NCBI GenBank assembly: GCA_964438995.1
Contig: CAYTMQ010000008.1
Location: 62,001-126,000, forward strand
DNA from: JABMMZ01 sp964438995
GTDB taxonomy: Bacteria; Bacteroidota; Bacteroidia; NS11-12g; UBA955
Reading direction: 5' to 3'
Length of the DNA stretch: 64,000 bases
Of this stretch, positions 43,318-51,438 are shown in pieces (within the stretch, counting starts at the first letter, position 1; each line of letters begins with the position of its first letter). The notes under the pieces were generated by a model, which worked only from the letters and a program-made list of their open reading frames with translations, made no database searches and had not been told where the DNA came from. The position numbers and the translations under genes are program-made.

Positions 43318-45429
43318 TTATGCGTTAGCTTTTTGCCCTTTAACTTTTTTGATTACTTCTTCTGCCATCGATCTTGGAACTTCTTCGTAGTGATCGAATT
43401 CCATTGTCGATGATGCTCTACCTGATGTGATGGTACGTAAACTTGTTACATATCCAAACATTTCTGATAGTGGCACTTTTGCTTTGATTACTTGAGAACC
43501 TGCTCTCTCGTCGATACCTTCTAACATACCTCTTCTTCTGTTCAAGTCACCTTGCACATCTCCCATGTAATCTGCTGGAGTTAATACTTCCAACTTCATA
43601 ATAGGTTCCATCAAGATTGGTTGTGCTTTTGGTGCAGCTTCTCTGAATGCTGATTTAGCACAAATCTCAAATGACAATGAATCAGAGTCAACTGCGTGGA
43701 ATGAACCATCAAACAATCTTACTTTCATCTTATCGATTGGATAACCTGCTAATACACCATTCTTCATTGCTTCAGCAAAACCTTTTTGAACTGAAGGGAT
43801 ATATTCTCTTGGGATAGATCCACCAACTACTTCGTTTACGAATTGTAAACCTTCGCCAGTGAAGTCAGGATCAGCCGCTGAAATTTCAAATTGAATGTCA
43901 GCGAATTTACCTCTACCACCTGTTTGTTTTTTGAAGGTCTCTCTGTGAGTGCAGCTTCCTTTGATTGCTTCTTTGTAAGCAACTTGAGGAGCACCTTGAT
44001 TTACTTCTACTTTGAATTCACGTCTCAATCTGTCAACGATGATTTCTAAGTGAAGTTCACCCATACCAGAGATAACTGTTTGACCGGTTTCCTCATCAGT
44101 TTTAACTCTGAATGTTGGATCTTCTTCAGCCAATTTACCTAAACCTACGCCAAGTCTATCAACGTCAGCTTGAGTTTTAGGCTCGATAGCCAAACCGATT
44201 ACCGGATCAGGGAACACCATAGATTCTAATACGATTGGATGTTTCTCATCGCATAAAGTGTCACCAGTTTTGATATCTTTAAAACCAACCGCAGCACCGA
44301 TATCACCAGCACCTAAGAATTCGATTGGGTTTTGTTTGTTTGCGTGCATTTGGAAAATACGAGAGATTCTCTCTTTGTTTCCACTTCTTGTGTTCAATAC
44401 ATAAGAACCTGCATCTAACTTACCAGCGTATGCTCTCATGAAAGCTAAACGACCAACATAAGGGTCAGTTGCAATCTTAAATGCCAACGCTGTGAAAGGT
44501 TCGCTGTAATCAGGTCTACGTACCACTGGCTCGTCTGTGTTAGGGTTAGTACCAGTAGTCTCTTTTTTATCAAGCGGACTAGGCATTAACTCCATTACTA
44601 GGTCAAGCATAGTTTGAACACCTTTATTTTTGAATGATGAACCACATACCATTGGTACGATACTCATATCCAAACAAGCAGCTCTTAAAGCATCCAAGAT
44701 TTCTCTTTCAGTGATTGAGTTTGGATCTTCGAAGAACTTCTCCATTAATTTCTCATCGTATTCAGAAACAGCTTCAAGGAGTTTTTCTCTCCACATTTCA
44801 GCTTCTTCTTTCATATCGTCAGGAATTGGAACTTCTTTGTAAGTCATTCCTTTATCTTCCTCATTCCACACCATACCTCTAAAGTTGATCAAATCAACAA
44901 CACCTTTGAAGTTATCTTCAGCGCCTATTGGTAATTGAAGTGGAACTGAGTTAGAACCTAACATGTCTTTAACTTGCTTAACTACGTTTAAGAAGTCAGC
45001 ACCAGAACGGTCCATTTTGTTTACGAAACCGATTCTTGGAACATTGTAGTTGTTAGCCAATCTCCAGTTAGTTTCAGATTGAGGCTCAACACCGTCAACC
45101 GCACTAAACAAGAACACTAAACCATCTAATACACGTAAAGAACGGTTAACCTCAACAGTGAAGTCAACGTGACCAGGAGTATCGATGATGTTGATGTGGT
45201 ATGAATTGCCTCTGTAATTCCAGAATACTGTTGTAGCAGCAGAGGTGATAGTGATACCTCTTTCTTGCTCTTGTGCCATCCAGTCCATCGTAGCTGCACC
45301 ATCGTGCACCTCACCGATTTTGTGGTTAACACCAGCATAGTACAATATACGCTCAGTCGTTGTAGTTTTACCTGCGTCGATGTGAGCGGCAATACCTATA
45401 TTTCTCGTGAATTTTAAATCTCTTGACAT
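43318..45429 (-). CDS. fusA: Elongation factor G
   Basis: A 703-residue translocation GTPase. The G domain shows AHIDAGKTTTTERIL (G1), the G2 Thr region RGITITSAATTVFW, DTPGHVDF (G3) and NKMD (G4); domains II to V follow, with the domain IV sequence GSFHAVDSDSLSF intact. Length is standard. An AAGGAG overlapping the rpsG stop codon lies five bases before its ATG. The tuf gene that often follows fusA is absent; rpsJ comes instead, as usual in Bacteroidota. Confidence 0.98.
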   Translation of the reverse strand: MSRDLKFTRNIGIAAHIDAGKTTTTERILYYAGVNHKIGEVHDGAATMDWMAQEQERGITITSAATTVFWNYRGNSYHINIIDTPGHVDFTVEVNRSLRVLDGLVFLFSAVDGVEPQSETNWRLANNYNVPRIGFVNKMDRSGADFLNVVKQVKDMLGSNSVPLQLPIGAEDNFKGVVDLINFRGMVWNEEDKGMTYKEVPIPDDMKEEAEMWREKLLEAVSEYDEKLMEKFFEDPNSITEREILDALRAACLDMSIVPMVCGSSFKNKGVQTMLDLVMELMPSPLDKKETTGTNPNTDEPVVRRPDYSEPFTALAFKIATDPYVGRLAFMRAYAGKLDAGSYVLNTRSGNKERISRIFQMHANKQNPIEFLGAGDIGAAVGFKDIKTGDTLCDEKHPIVLESMVFPDPVIGLAIEPKTQADVDRLGVGLGKLAEEDPTFRVKTDEETGQTVISGMGELHLEIIVDRLRREFKVEVNQGAPQVAYKEAIKGSCTHRETFKKQTGGRGKFADIQFEISAADPDFTGEGLQFVNEVVGGSIPREYIPSVQKGFAEAMKNGVLAGYPIDKMKVRLFDGSFHAVDSDSLSFEICAKSAFREAAPKAQPILMEPIMKLEVLTPADYMGDVQGDLNRRRGMLEGIDERAGSQVIKAKVPLSEMFGYVTSLRTITSGRASSTMEFDHYEEVPRSMAEEVIKKVKGQKANA

Positions 45430-45434
45430 TGATT

Positions 45435-45440
45435 CTCCTT
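45435..45440 (-). promoter_or_regulatory. Shine-Dalgarno-like sequence before fusA
   Basis: On the minus strand TAAGGAGAATCA precedes the fusA ATG. AAGGAG begins within the rpsG stop codon TAA and ends five bases before the start, which suggests coupling of rpsG termination with fusA initiation. Confidence 0.6.
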
Positions 45441-45909
45441 ATGCTTTAAAGTGTGCAAACGCTTTGTTGGCTTCTGCCATCTTGTGAGTATCGTCTTTTT
45501 TCTTAACTGTTGCACCTTCGCCTTTTGAAGCGGCGATGAACTCAGCAGCTAATTTTTCAGCCATTGATTTTTCGTTTCTTTTGCGAGAGTATGAAATGAT
45601 CCATTTGATGCCCATAGCCGCTCTTCTTTCAGGAACGATTTCTGTTGGGATCTGGAATGTTGCTCCACCTACTCTTCTTGCTTTTACTTCAACCATTGGC
45701 ATCACATTGTTCAATGCTTTTTTCCAAGTTTCGATACCAGGTTCTTCAGTAATTTTCTTTTCTACTAAATCAATTGCGTCGTAAAAAATTCCTAATGCTA
45801 CACTTTTTTTACCGTCATACATCATGTTGTTAACGAAACGGGTTACCATTACGTCATTAAACTTTGGATCAGGTAATAAAATTCTGCGTTTTGCTTTTGC
45901 TTTTCTCAT
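45439..45909 (-). CDS. rpsG: 30S ribosomal protein uS7
   Basis: A 156-residue 16S rRNA-binding protein that nucleates the 30S head. It has MRKAKAKRRILLPDPKFND, VEVKARRVGGATFQIPTEI and the C-terminal HKMAEANKAFAHFKA. It follows rpsL by 12 bases and fusA by nine on the other side. Confidence 0.98.
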   Translation of the reverse strand: MRKAKAKRRILLPDPKFNDVMVTRFVNNMMYDGKKSVALGIFYDAIDLVEKKITEEPGIETWKKALNNVMPMVEVKARRVGGATFQIPTEIVPERRAAMGIKWIISYSRKRNEKSMAEKLAAEFIAASKGEGATVKKKDDTHKMAEANKAFAHFKA

Positions 45910-45921
45910 TGATACTTATCC

Positions 45922-46326
45922 TTATTTTTTACCTTTAGCATCAGCGCCTGCTTTTGCTTTTGGTTTTTTGGTGCCGTATTTACTTCTTCTTTGGTTTCTA
46001 CCTTCCACACCAGCTGTGTCTAACGCTCCACGAACGATGTGATAACGTACTCCTGGAAGATCCTTAACCCTGCCTCCACGTACTAATACGATAGAGTGCT
46101 CTTGTAAGTTATGACCCTCTCCTGGGATATAAGCGTTCACTTCTTTTGAGTTAGTTAAACGTACACGCGCTACTTTGCGCATTGCTGAATTTGGTTTCTT
46201 AGGGGTGGTAGTGTACACACGAGTGCAAACACCGCGTCTTTGCGGACAAGAATCAAGAGCAGGAGATTTGCTCTTAAACTTCAAGGTTTGTCGCCCCTTT
46301 CTCACCAATTGTTGTATGGTTGGCAT
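45922..46326 (-). CDS. rpsL: 30S ribosomal protein uS12
   Basis: Starting at 46326 gives 134 residues, MPTIQQLVRKGRQTLKFKSK; an in-frame ATG at 46365 would overlap the promoter. The decoding-site loops LDSCPQRRGVCTRVYTTTPK, KKPNSAMRKVARV and VRGGRVKDLPGVRYHIVRG are intact. It has Lys at the TPKKPNS position where streptomycin-resistance changes occur elsewhere, the sensitive form. It is the first gene of the 17-kb superoperon. Confidence 0.97.
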   Translation of the reverse strand: MPTIQQLVRKGRQTLKFKSKSPALDSCPQRRGVCTRVYTTTPKKPNSAMRKVARVRLTNSKEVNAYIPGEGHNLQEHSIVLVRGGRVKDLPGVRYHIVRGALDTAGVEGRNQRRSKYGTKKPKAKAGADAKGKK

Positions 46327-46362
46327 AATTCTTAAACTATTCTTTTTTTGTAAAAAGGACTG

Positions 46363-46393
46363 CAAAAGTAGATGATTTATTTAAATCTACCAA
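46363..46393 (-). promoter_or_regulatory. Promoter of the str-S10-spc-alpha superoperon
   Basis: On the minus strand TTG (46393-46391), a 20-bp spacer and TACTTTTG (46370-46363) give a full match to the Bacteroidota promoter TTG-N20-TAnnTTTG. The rpsL ATG at 46326 lies 36 bp downstream. I see no other promoter of this quality within the 31-gene run. Confidence 0.8.
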
Positions 46394-46462
46394 GAATATA
46401 TGGAAAATTTTATAAAATATTTAAAATTATGACGACAGTTCTGCATTTTTGCAGTGTTGATA

Positions 46463-48343
46463 ATGCAAATTTTCCCAAATAATTATATCGGCTCTTGGCT
46501 CAAAAGATCCCTTTTTGCTCTCCTTTTGCTCTCTTTATGCCGTATTTTTTTCATTTTTTACCTTTCTGAGTACTTTAATGGTGCTCCAACTGGTCAAATT
46601 CCCTCCGTTATGCTTTGGGGTGTCCTATTTGATGTACAGGCGATGGTCTATTTTCTTCTACCCTTCCATCTCATTAGTATTCTGCCCCTCAACCACTCTA
46701 ATCCCAAATTACAACTTTGTCTGAAAATCTTTTTTGTATTAGGCTGTACCCTACTCATTACCCTCAACCTTATTGATTTTGAATTCTTTAAAATAAAAAA
46801 CCGCAGAAGTGGTATTGAGTTGTTCCAATTGTTATCTGACCCAGCCAATCCTGTCATTTCATACATCCTTAATTATTGGTGGTTGTCTGTCTTATTAATA
46901 GGTGTCATAATTCTCATCATCAAAATTTACCCTAAACACAATGTATCTTCTAATAATCCATCCATAAAAAAAGGTAGCCTTGCTTCCGTTCTGATTGCTG
47001 CTCTACTTTTTTTAGGCGCTAGAGGTAGTATTAGTGTTAAGCCTCTTAGAAGTTTCGATGCTGCAGCTTTTGTCGAAGCCCAATGGGTGCCCGCGTGTAT
47101 CAATTCGCCTACTCAGTTGCTAACTTCATACAGCACCAGAATACCTCAAAAAATTGAATGGTATTCTGAAAATGAAGTCAAACAGTTATTTCAACCTGTC
47201 CAATCCATCAGTCCATCTTTTAATCAAAAACCCAATGTGGTTCTCATTATTCTTGAAAGCTTTGGCCGTGATTACTGCGGATTCCTTAATAAAGAAAAAA
47301 GATTCACGCCTTTTTTAGATAGTCTAGCCAAATTGTCTTTAAGTTTTACGAATGCTTACAGCAGCGGTACAACTTCTATGGAAAGTCTGCCTGCAATTTT
47401 TGCCTCTATTCCTTCTTTGTTGGATGTTCCTTATATTAATAGTGCCTTTCAGAGTAATCAAGTAAATGGCATTCACCATTATTTATCCAAACACGGATAC
47501 GATTGTTCATTTTATTATGGTGCAAAAAATGGTTCTATGGGTTTTGATAATTTTTTATTGATTTCTGGACCGATATCTTATTATGGTTTGGATGAATATC
47601 CTAGCAAAAAAAGTGATTTTGATGGTCATTGGGGCATCTGGGACGAACCATATTTGCAGTATTATGCGGAAGAGTTAAAAAGAAAAAAAGGACCATTTTT
47701 TAGTTCTGTTTTTACACTTACTTCTCACGACCCATATCACATCCCCGATCAATACGCTTCAATATTTACGGCCAATGAATTGCCTATTCACAAATCTGTT
47801 CAATACACGGATTACGCATTAAGACAATTTTTCAAATCTATATGGAACTCAGAGCTCATCAATAATACTATATTCATTATCACAGCCGACCACCCTTCTC
47901 ACAGTAAGAATGAATATTATTATGCTCCAACTGGCAAGTACGAAATACCATTGTTGGTATACGGACCTAAATTCATCACTCCAGGCATAAACGATTCAGT
48001 TACTGCTTCTCATCCTGATATTTTCCCGACGATAATGGGCATGACAGGCGTTACCGATTCTATTTTCACATTTGGTCGCAACCTATTATCCAACAAAAAT
48101 GGTCGAGCCATTAACTACGACAATGGGATGATTCAAAGCATAGACTATCCAATGTGTATTCGTTATTATCCAAATGGTAAAAGTATTTACCACATTCAAC
48201 CAAAATACACACCAAATACCCGCATTAGATATCAACTCAACGAACAAGAGTTAAATAGTGCTAAGATAGCAGAAAAGGAATTAAAGGCCAAGTATCAAAT
48301 ATATATCAATGCGTTGTTGAACAATCAATTTAAAGTGCAATAG
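46463..48343 (+). CDS. LtaS-like membrane sulfatase-fold phosphoglycerol transferase family protein
   Basis: I start at 46463 (626 residues); an ATG at 46454 would add three residues. The first 200 residues contain about five transmembrane helices and the rest is an exported alkaline-phosphatase-superfamily domain. VVLIILESFGRDYCG carries the metal-binding Glu, the nucleophile Thr is in SSGTTSMESLPAI, and TADHPSHS near residue 480 supplies the C-terminal ligands. This is the LTA synthase/OpgB/EptA-type fold. Bacteroidota lack lipoteichoic acid, so it probably transfers phosphoglycerol or another group to an envelope glycan. A Crp-type regulator follows. Confidence 0.85.
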   Translation: MQIFPNNYIGSWLKRSLFALLLLSLCRIFFIFYLSEYFNGAPTGQIPSVMLWGVLFDVQAMVYFLLPFHLISILPLNHSNPKLQLCLKIFFVLGCTLLITLNLIDFEFFKIKNRRSGIELFQLLSDPANPVISYILNYWWLSVLLIGVIILIIKIYPKHNVSSNNPSIKKGSLASVLIAALLFLGARGSISVKPLRSFDAAAFVEAQWVPACINSPTQLLTSYSTRIPQKIEWYSENEVKQLFQPVQSISPSFNQKPNVVLIILESFGRDYCGFLNKEKRFTPFLDSLAKLSLSFTNAYSSGTTSMESLPAIFASIPSLLDVPYINSAFQSNQVNGIHHYLSKHGYDCSFYYGAKNGSMGFDNFLLISGPISYYGLDEYPSKKSDFDGHWGIWDEPYLQYYAEELKRKKGPFFSSVFTLTSHDPYHIPDQYASIFTANELPIHKSVQYTDYALRQFFKSIWNSELINNTIFIITADHPSHSKNEYYYAPTGKYEIPLLVYGPKFITPGINDSVTASHPDIFPTIMGMTGVTDSIFTFGRNLLSNKNGRAINYDNGMIQSIDYPMCIRYYPNGKSIYHIQPKYTPNTRIRYQLNEQELNSAKIAEKELKAKYQIYINALLNNQFKVQ

Positions 48344-48400
48344 TCTGAAAGACAATTAAAAAATATTTGAGGAAACTTTTCGGTCGAAAAACTCAAACAG

Positions 48401-49009
48401 ATGCCTGTTAAACCTGTTAGTTTTGAAGTTATGAAAGAACTTATTAGACAGGTATTCGACCAACAAGCTATCCTTAGTAATGATGAATGGGAATTATTTA
48501 GCAGTAAACTTGAATTAGTTCAATTCACCAAAAATGACATGATACTTTGCCAAGGTGATGTAGAGAATTACCTAACCTTTATTATAAAAGGAACAGCTAG
48601 AATGTTTACATTTGATAATCGCTCAAATGAGTTCTCAGTTGGATTTTGTTCTGAAAATTCTTTCAGTAGTAGTTATTCATCATTTATCACACGAAAGCCA
48701 TCACAAGTTAGCATTGAAGCCTTAGAAGCAATTGAAGCTTATAGAATGTCATACGACAATCTTCAATCACTTTATAAACTATCACATACAGGAGAACGTT
48801 TGGGTAGAATCAATGCTGAAATGTATTTGGCACACAAAGAAGAAAGAGAATTAATGTTACTTACAATGAATGCGAGTGAACGCTATTTATACCTCATAGA
48901 AAAACATCCAAAACTCCTTAACCTAGTTAAACAAGAACATCTTGCTACATATCTTGGCATAACACCTCAAAGTTTAAGTCGAATAAGAAATAGTATTCGC
49001 ATTTCTTAA
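48401..49009 (+). CDS. Crp/Fnr-family transcriptional regulator
   Basis: A 202-residue regulator. Residues about 20-130 form the cyclic-nucleotide-binding-type jelly roll (LVQFTKNDMILCQGDVENYLTFIIKGTARM). The C-terminal helix-turn-helix (about 170-202) reads KQEHLATYLGITPQSLSRIR. The cNMP phosphate-binding motif RxA is absent, so cAMP binding is unlikely. It sits 57 bp after the LtaS-like gene and 44 bp before the TonB-dependent receptor gene, and may regulate the receptor. Confidence 0.9.
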   Translation: MPVKPVSFEVMKELIRQVFDQQAILSNDEWELFSSKLELVQFTKNDMILCQGDVENYLTFIIKGTARMFTFDNRSNEFSVGFCSENSFSSSYSSFITRKPSQVSIEALEAIEAYRMSYDNLQSLYKLSHTGERLGRINAEMYLAHKEERELMLLTMNASERYLYLIEKHPKLLNLVKQEHLATYLGITPQSLSRIRNSIRIS

Positions 49010-49053
49010 CAATTGGTAATTCGGTTATCACTTCTAATGTTTTGTTTTGTAAT

Positions 49054-51399
49054 ATGAATTTGAAACATTTAATCATTATAGTTTTATTGATGGCATTTAA
49101 TTCAAATGCACAAAGTCTTTTACAAAATGTTAGAGGAAGAGTTGTAGATGCTCAATCTCAAAGTAAAATTGCCTCAGCAGTTGTTGAAATAGAAGATAGT
49201 TTAAAAGGTAAATTTATTGATACCACAGATGAAAACGGGTATTACTTAATTGCCAATGTTCCAATAGGAAGATTAACGATAAAAGTATCTGCCAATGGAT
49301 ATCAAATGTATGTGGCTTCTAACATCATTCACACCTCTGGTAAAGAAACAGTGTTAGATATAGAGTTATTCGAAAAAATCAGCGAATTAAAAGGAGGTAC
49401 TGTTAAAGCAAAAGCTAAAGGCAGTTTGAACAATTCTAATGTAAACATTAGCGGTAAGTCATTCGATATAGAGGATACTAGAAGGTTTGCTGGTAGTAGA
49501 AATGATCCGGCGAGAATGGCGAGTAATTTTGCTGGGGTTGTTGGAAATAATGACTCAAGAAATGATATCATCATCAGAGGAAATTCACCACAAGGCTTAT
49601 TATGGAGAATGGATGGAATTGATATACCAAATCCAAGTCATTTTGGTGCAATGGGTGCTTCTGGCGGACCAGTAACAATTTTAAACAACAACGTTCTAGC
49701 CAAATCAGATTTTATTACTAGTGCATTCCCTTCAATGTATGGCAATGCTTTATCAGGTGTTTTTGATTTGCAAATGAGGAATGGCAATAAAAGTAAACAT
49801 GAATTTACGGGACAAATTGGTTTCAATGGTTTTGAAGCAGGTGCAGAAGGTCCAATCAACAAAACATCTAAATCATCGTATCTAATTAATTACAGATACT
49901 CTACATTAGCAGTCCTTCAAAATATTGGATTAAACTTCGGCACTGGAACCGCAATTCCTTATTACCAAGATGTGAGTTTCAAAATTCAAATGCCAATTAA
50001 GCAACATCAATTAAGTTTCTTTGGTGTTGGTGGAATAAGTAATATCCATTTTGAAAATAGTACTACTACAGATTCTAGCAACTTTTATAGTTCAGGTAAT
50101 CAAGATTTAAAATATCGAACATCAATGGGCGTTATTGGCTCTTCGTTCACTTATTTTATCAATACTAAAATGTTCATCAAAACATCCATTGGTTTAACAT
50201 TTTCGGGTGTAAAAACCGTTGCCGATTCGGTGGGAGGAAATCAAAGAGTTGGAGTTTACAGAGACAACTCAAAATCCAATAAAGCAATTTTAAATTCTGT
50301 TTTCAATTATAAAATCAATGCTTCTAAACAATTGAATATTGGCATTAACATTCAAAACCTCTCTTTTAATTTTAATGATAGTGTAAGAGTTGACAATACT
50401 TTTAGATCGCTAAGAGATAACAGAGGAAGCACTCAACTTATCCAATCTTTTGCGAATATGAAATTCAGACTTTCTCAAAATACAACTTTAAATACGGGAT
50501 TGCACCATCAGTGGTTAACGTTAAACAATGCCTCTGCAATAGAACCAAGAATTGGATTAACCTATCAATTAAGTAGAAACAAGAAGTTGAATTTTGGCAG
50601 CGGACTCCACAGTCAGATTCAAAATCTTCAAATGTATTTTTTACAAACCCACATTGGTAACACTACGTATTATACCAACAAGTCGCTTGGATATAGTAAA
50701 AGTTTGCATTCTGTTGTTGGTTATGAGTATAAAATTAGTCGCAATTGGAATTTAAAATCAGAAGCATATTACCAATACTTATACAATATTCCTGTTACAC
50801 AAAATGCCTCTTATTACTCGGCAATTAATGAAGGAACTGATTTTAATACTCCAGGTACTGATAGTTTAATCAACAAAGGCAAAGGAACTAATTATGGCGT
50901 TGAACTAACATTAGAACGTTCGTTTGCTAAAGGATTTTACATGATGAACGCCCTTTCATTATACGAATCTAAATACAAAGGCAGCAACGGTATTGAAAAG
51001 AACACTGCTTTTAATGGAAGATTTATTTACAATCTTTTAGCTGGAAAAGAAATTAAAATCAACGACAAAAATTTGATTTCATTTGACACAAAAATATCTA
51101 TAGCAGGCGGCAGAAGATATACTCCAATCAATTTGATCGCCTCGAAGCAAAAGAATCAACAAGTAGTTTATGAGGACCAATCTTTTGATAAGCAATTTGA
51201 CAATTATTTTAGATTAGATTTCAAAGCTACTTATAGAAGAAGTGGCAAAAGAATAACTCAAGAATGGTTTATAGACATTCAAAATATTACAAACAGAAAG
51301 AATGTATTTATACAGAGCTATGACCCATTGCGAAAGGACATAGTAACACAATATCAATTGGGATTATTTCCGAATTTCAACTATAGAATCAATTTCTAA
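49054..51399 (+). CDS. TonB-dependent outer-membrane receptor with carboxypeptidase-regulatory-like N-terminus
   Basis: I start at 49054 (781 residues), giving a signal peptide MNLKHLIIIVLLMAFNSNA; the ATG at 49042 adds four residues. Residues about 25-110 are a carboxypeptidase regulatory-like domain (VRGRVVDAQSQSKIASAVVE). A plug domain follows, with NDIIIRGNSPQGLLWRMDGI, then a 22-strand barrel ending NFNYRINF. It lacks a typical SusC signature and no susD gene is adjacent, so the ligand may be a metal complex, peptide or small molecule. The Crp-type regulator gene precedes it. Confidence 0.93.
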   Translation: MNLKHLIIIVLLMAFNSNAQSLLQNVRGRVVDAQSQSKIASAVVEIEDSLKGKFIDTTDENGYYLIANVPIGRLTIKVSANGYQMYVASNIIHTSGKETVLDIELFEKISELKGGTVKAKAKGSLNNSNVNISGKSFDIEDTRRFAGSRNDPARMASNFAGVVGNNDSRNDIIIRGNSPQGLLWRMDGIDIPNPSHFGAMGASGGPVTILNNNVLAKSDFITSAFPSMYGNALSGVFDLQMRNGNKSKHEFTGQIGFNGFEAGAEGPINKTSKSSYLINYRYSTLAVLQNIGLNFGTGTAIPYYQDVSFKIQMPIKQHQLSFFGVGGISNIHFENSTTTDSSNFYSSGNQDLKYRTSMGVIGSSFTYFINTKMFIKTSIGLTFSGVKTVADSVGGNQRVGVYRDNSKSNKAILNSVFNYKINASKQLNIGINIQNLSFNFNDSVRVDNTFRSLRDNRGSTQLIQSFANMKFRLSQNTTLNTGLHHQWLTLNNASAIEPRIGLTYQLSRNKKLNFGSGLHSQIQNLQMYFLQTHIGNTTYYTNKSLGYSKSLHSVVGYEYKISRNWNLKSEAYYQYLYNIPVTQNASYYSAINEGTDFNTPGTDSLINKGKGTNYGVELTLERSFAKGFYMMNALSLYESKYKGSNGIEKNTAFNGRFIYNLLAGKEIKINDKNLISFDTKISIAGGRRYTPINLIASKQKNQQVVYEDQSFDKQFDNYFRLDFKATYRRSGKRITQEWFIDIQNITNRKNVFIQSYDPLRKDIVTQYQLGLFPNFNYRINF

Positions 51400-51403
51400 C
51401 CCA

Positions 51404-51436
51404 TAAAAAAAGGCTCATTTTATTGAGCCTTTTTAA
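51404..51436. terminator. Bidirectional terminator between the receptor and the M48 peptidase genes
   Basis: AAAAAAGGCTCA-TTTTA-TTGAGCCTTTTT is an almost perfect stem with an A-run on the left and a T-run on the right, so both convergent genes are covered. Confidence 0.9.
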
Positions 51437-51438
51437 TA

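Noticed and set aside
43310..45440. Loss of tuf from the str operon as a deletion
   Set aside because: In Bacteroidota rpsJ normally follows fusA directly and tuf lies elsewhere, so this is the phylum's standard arrangement.
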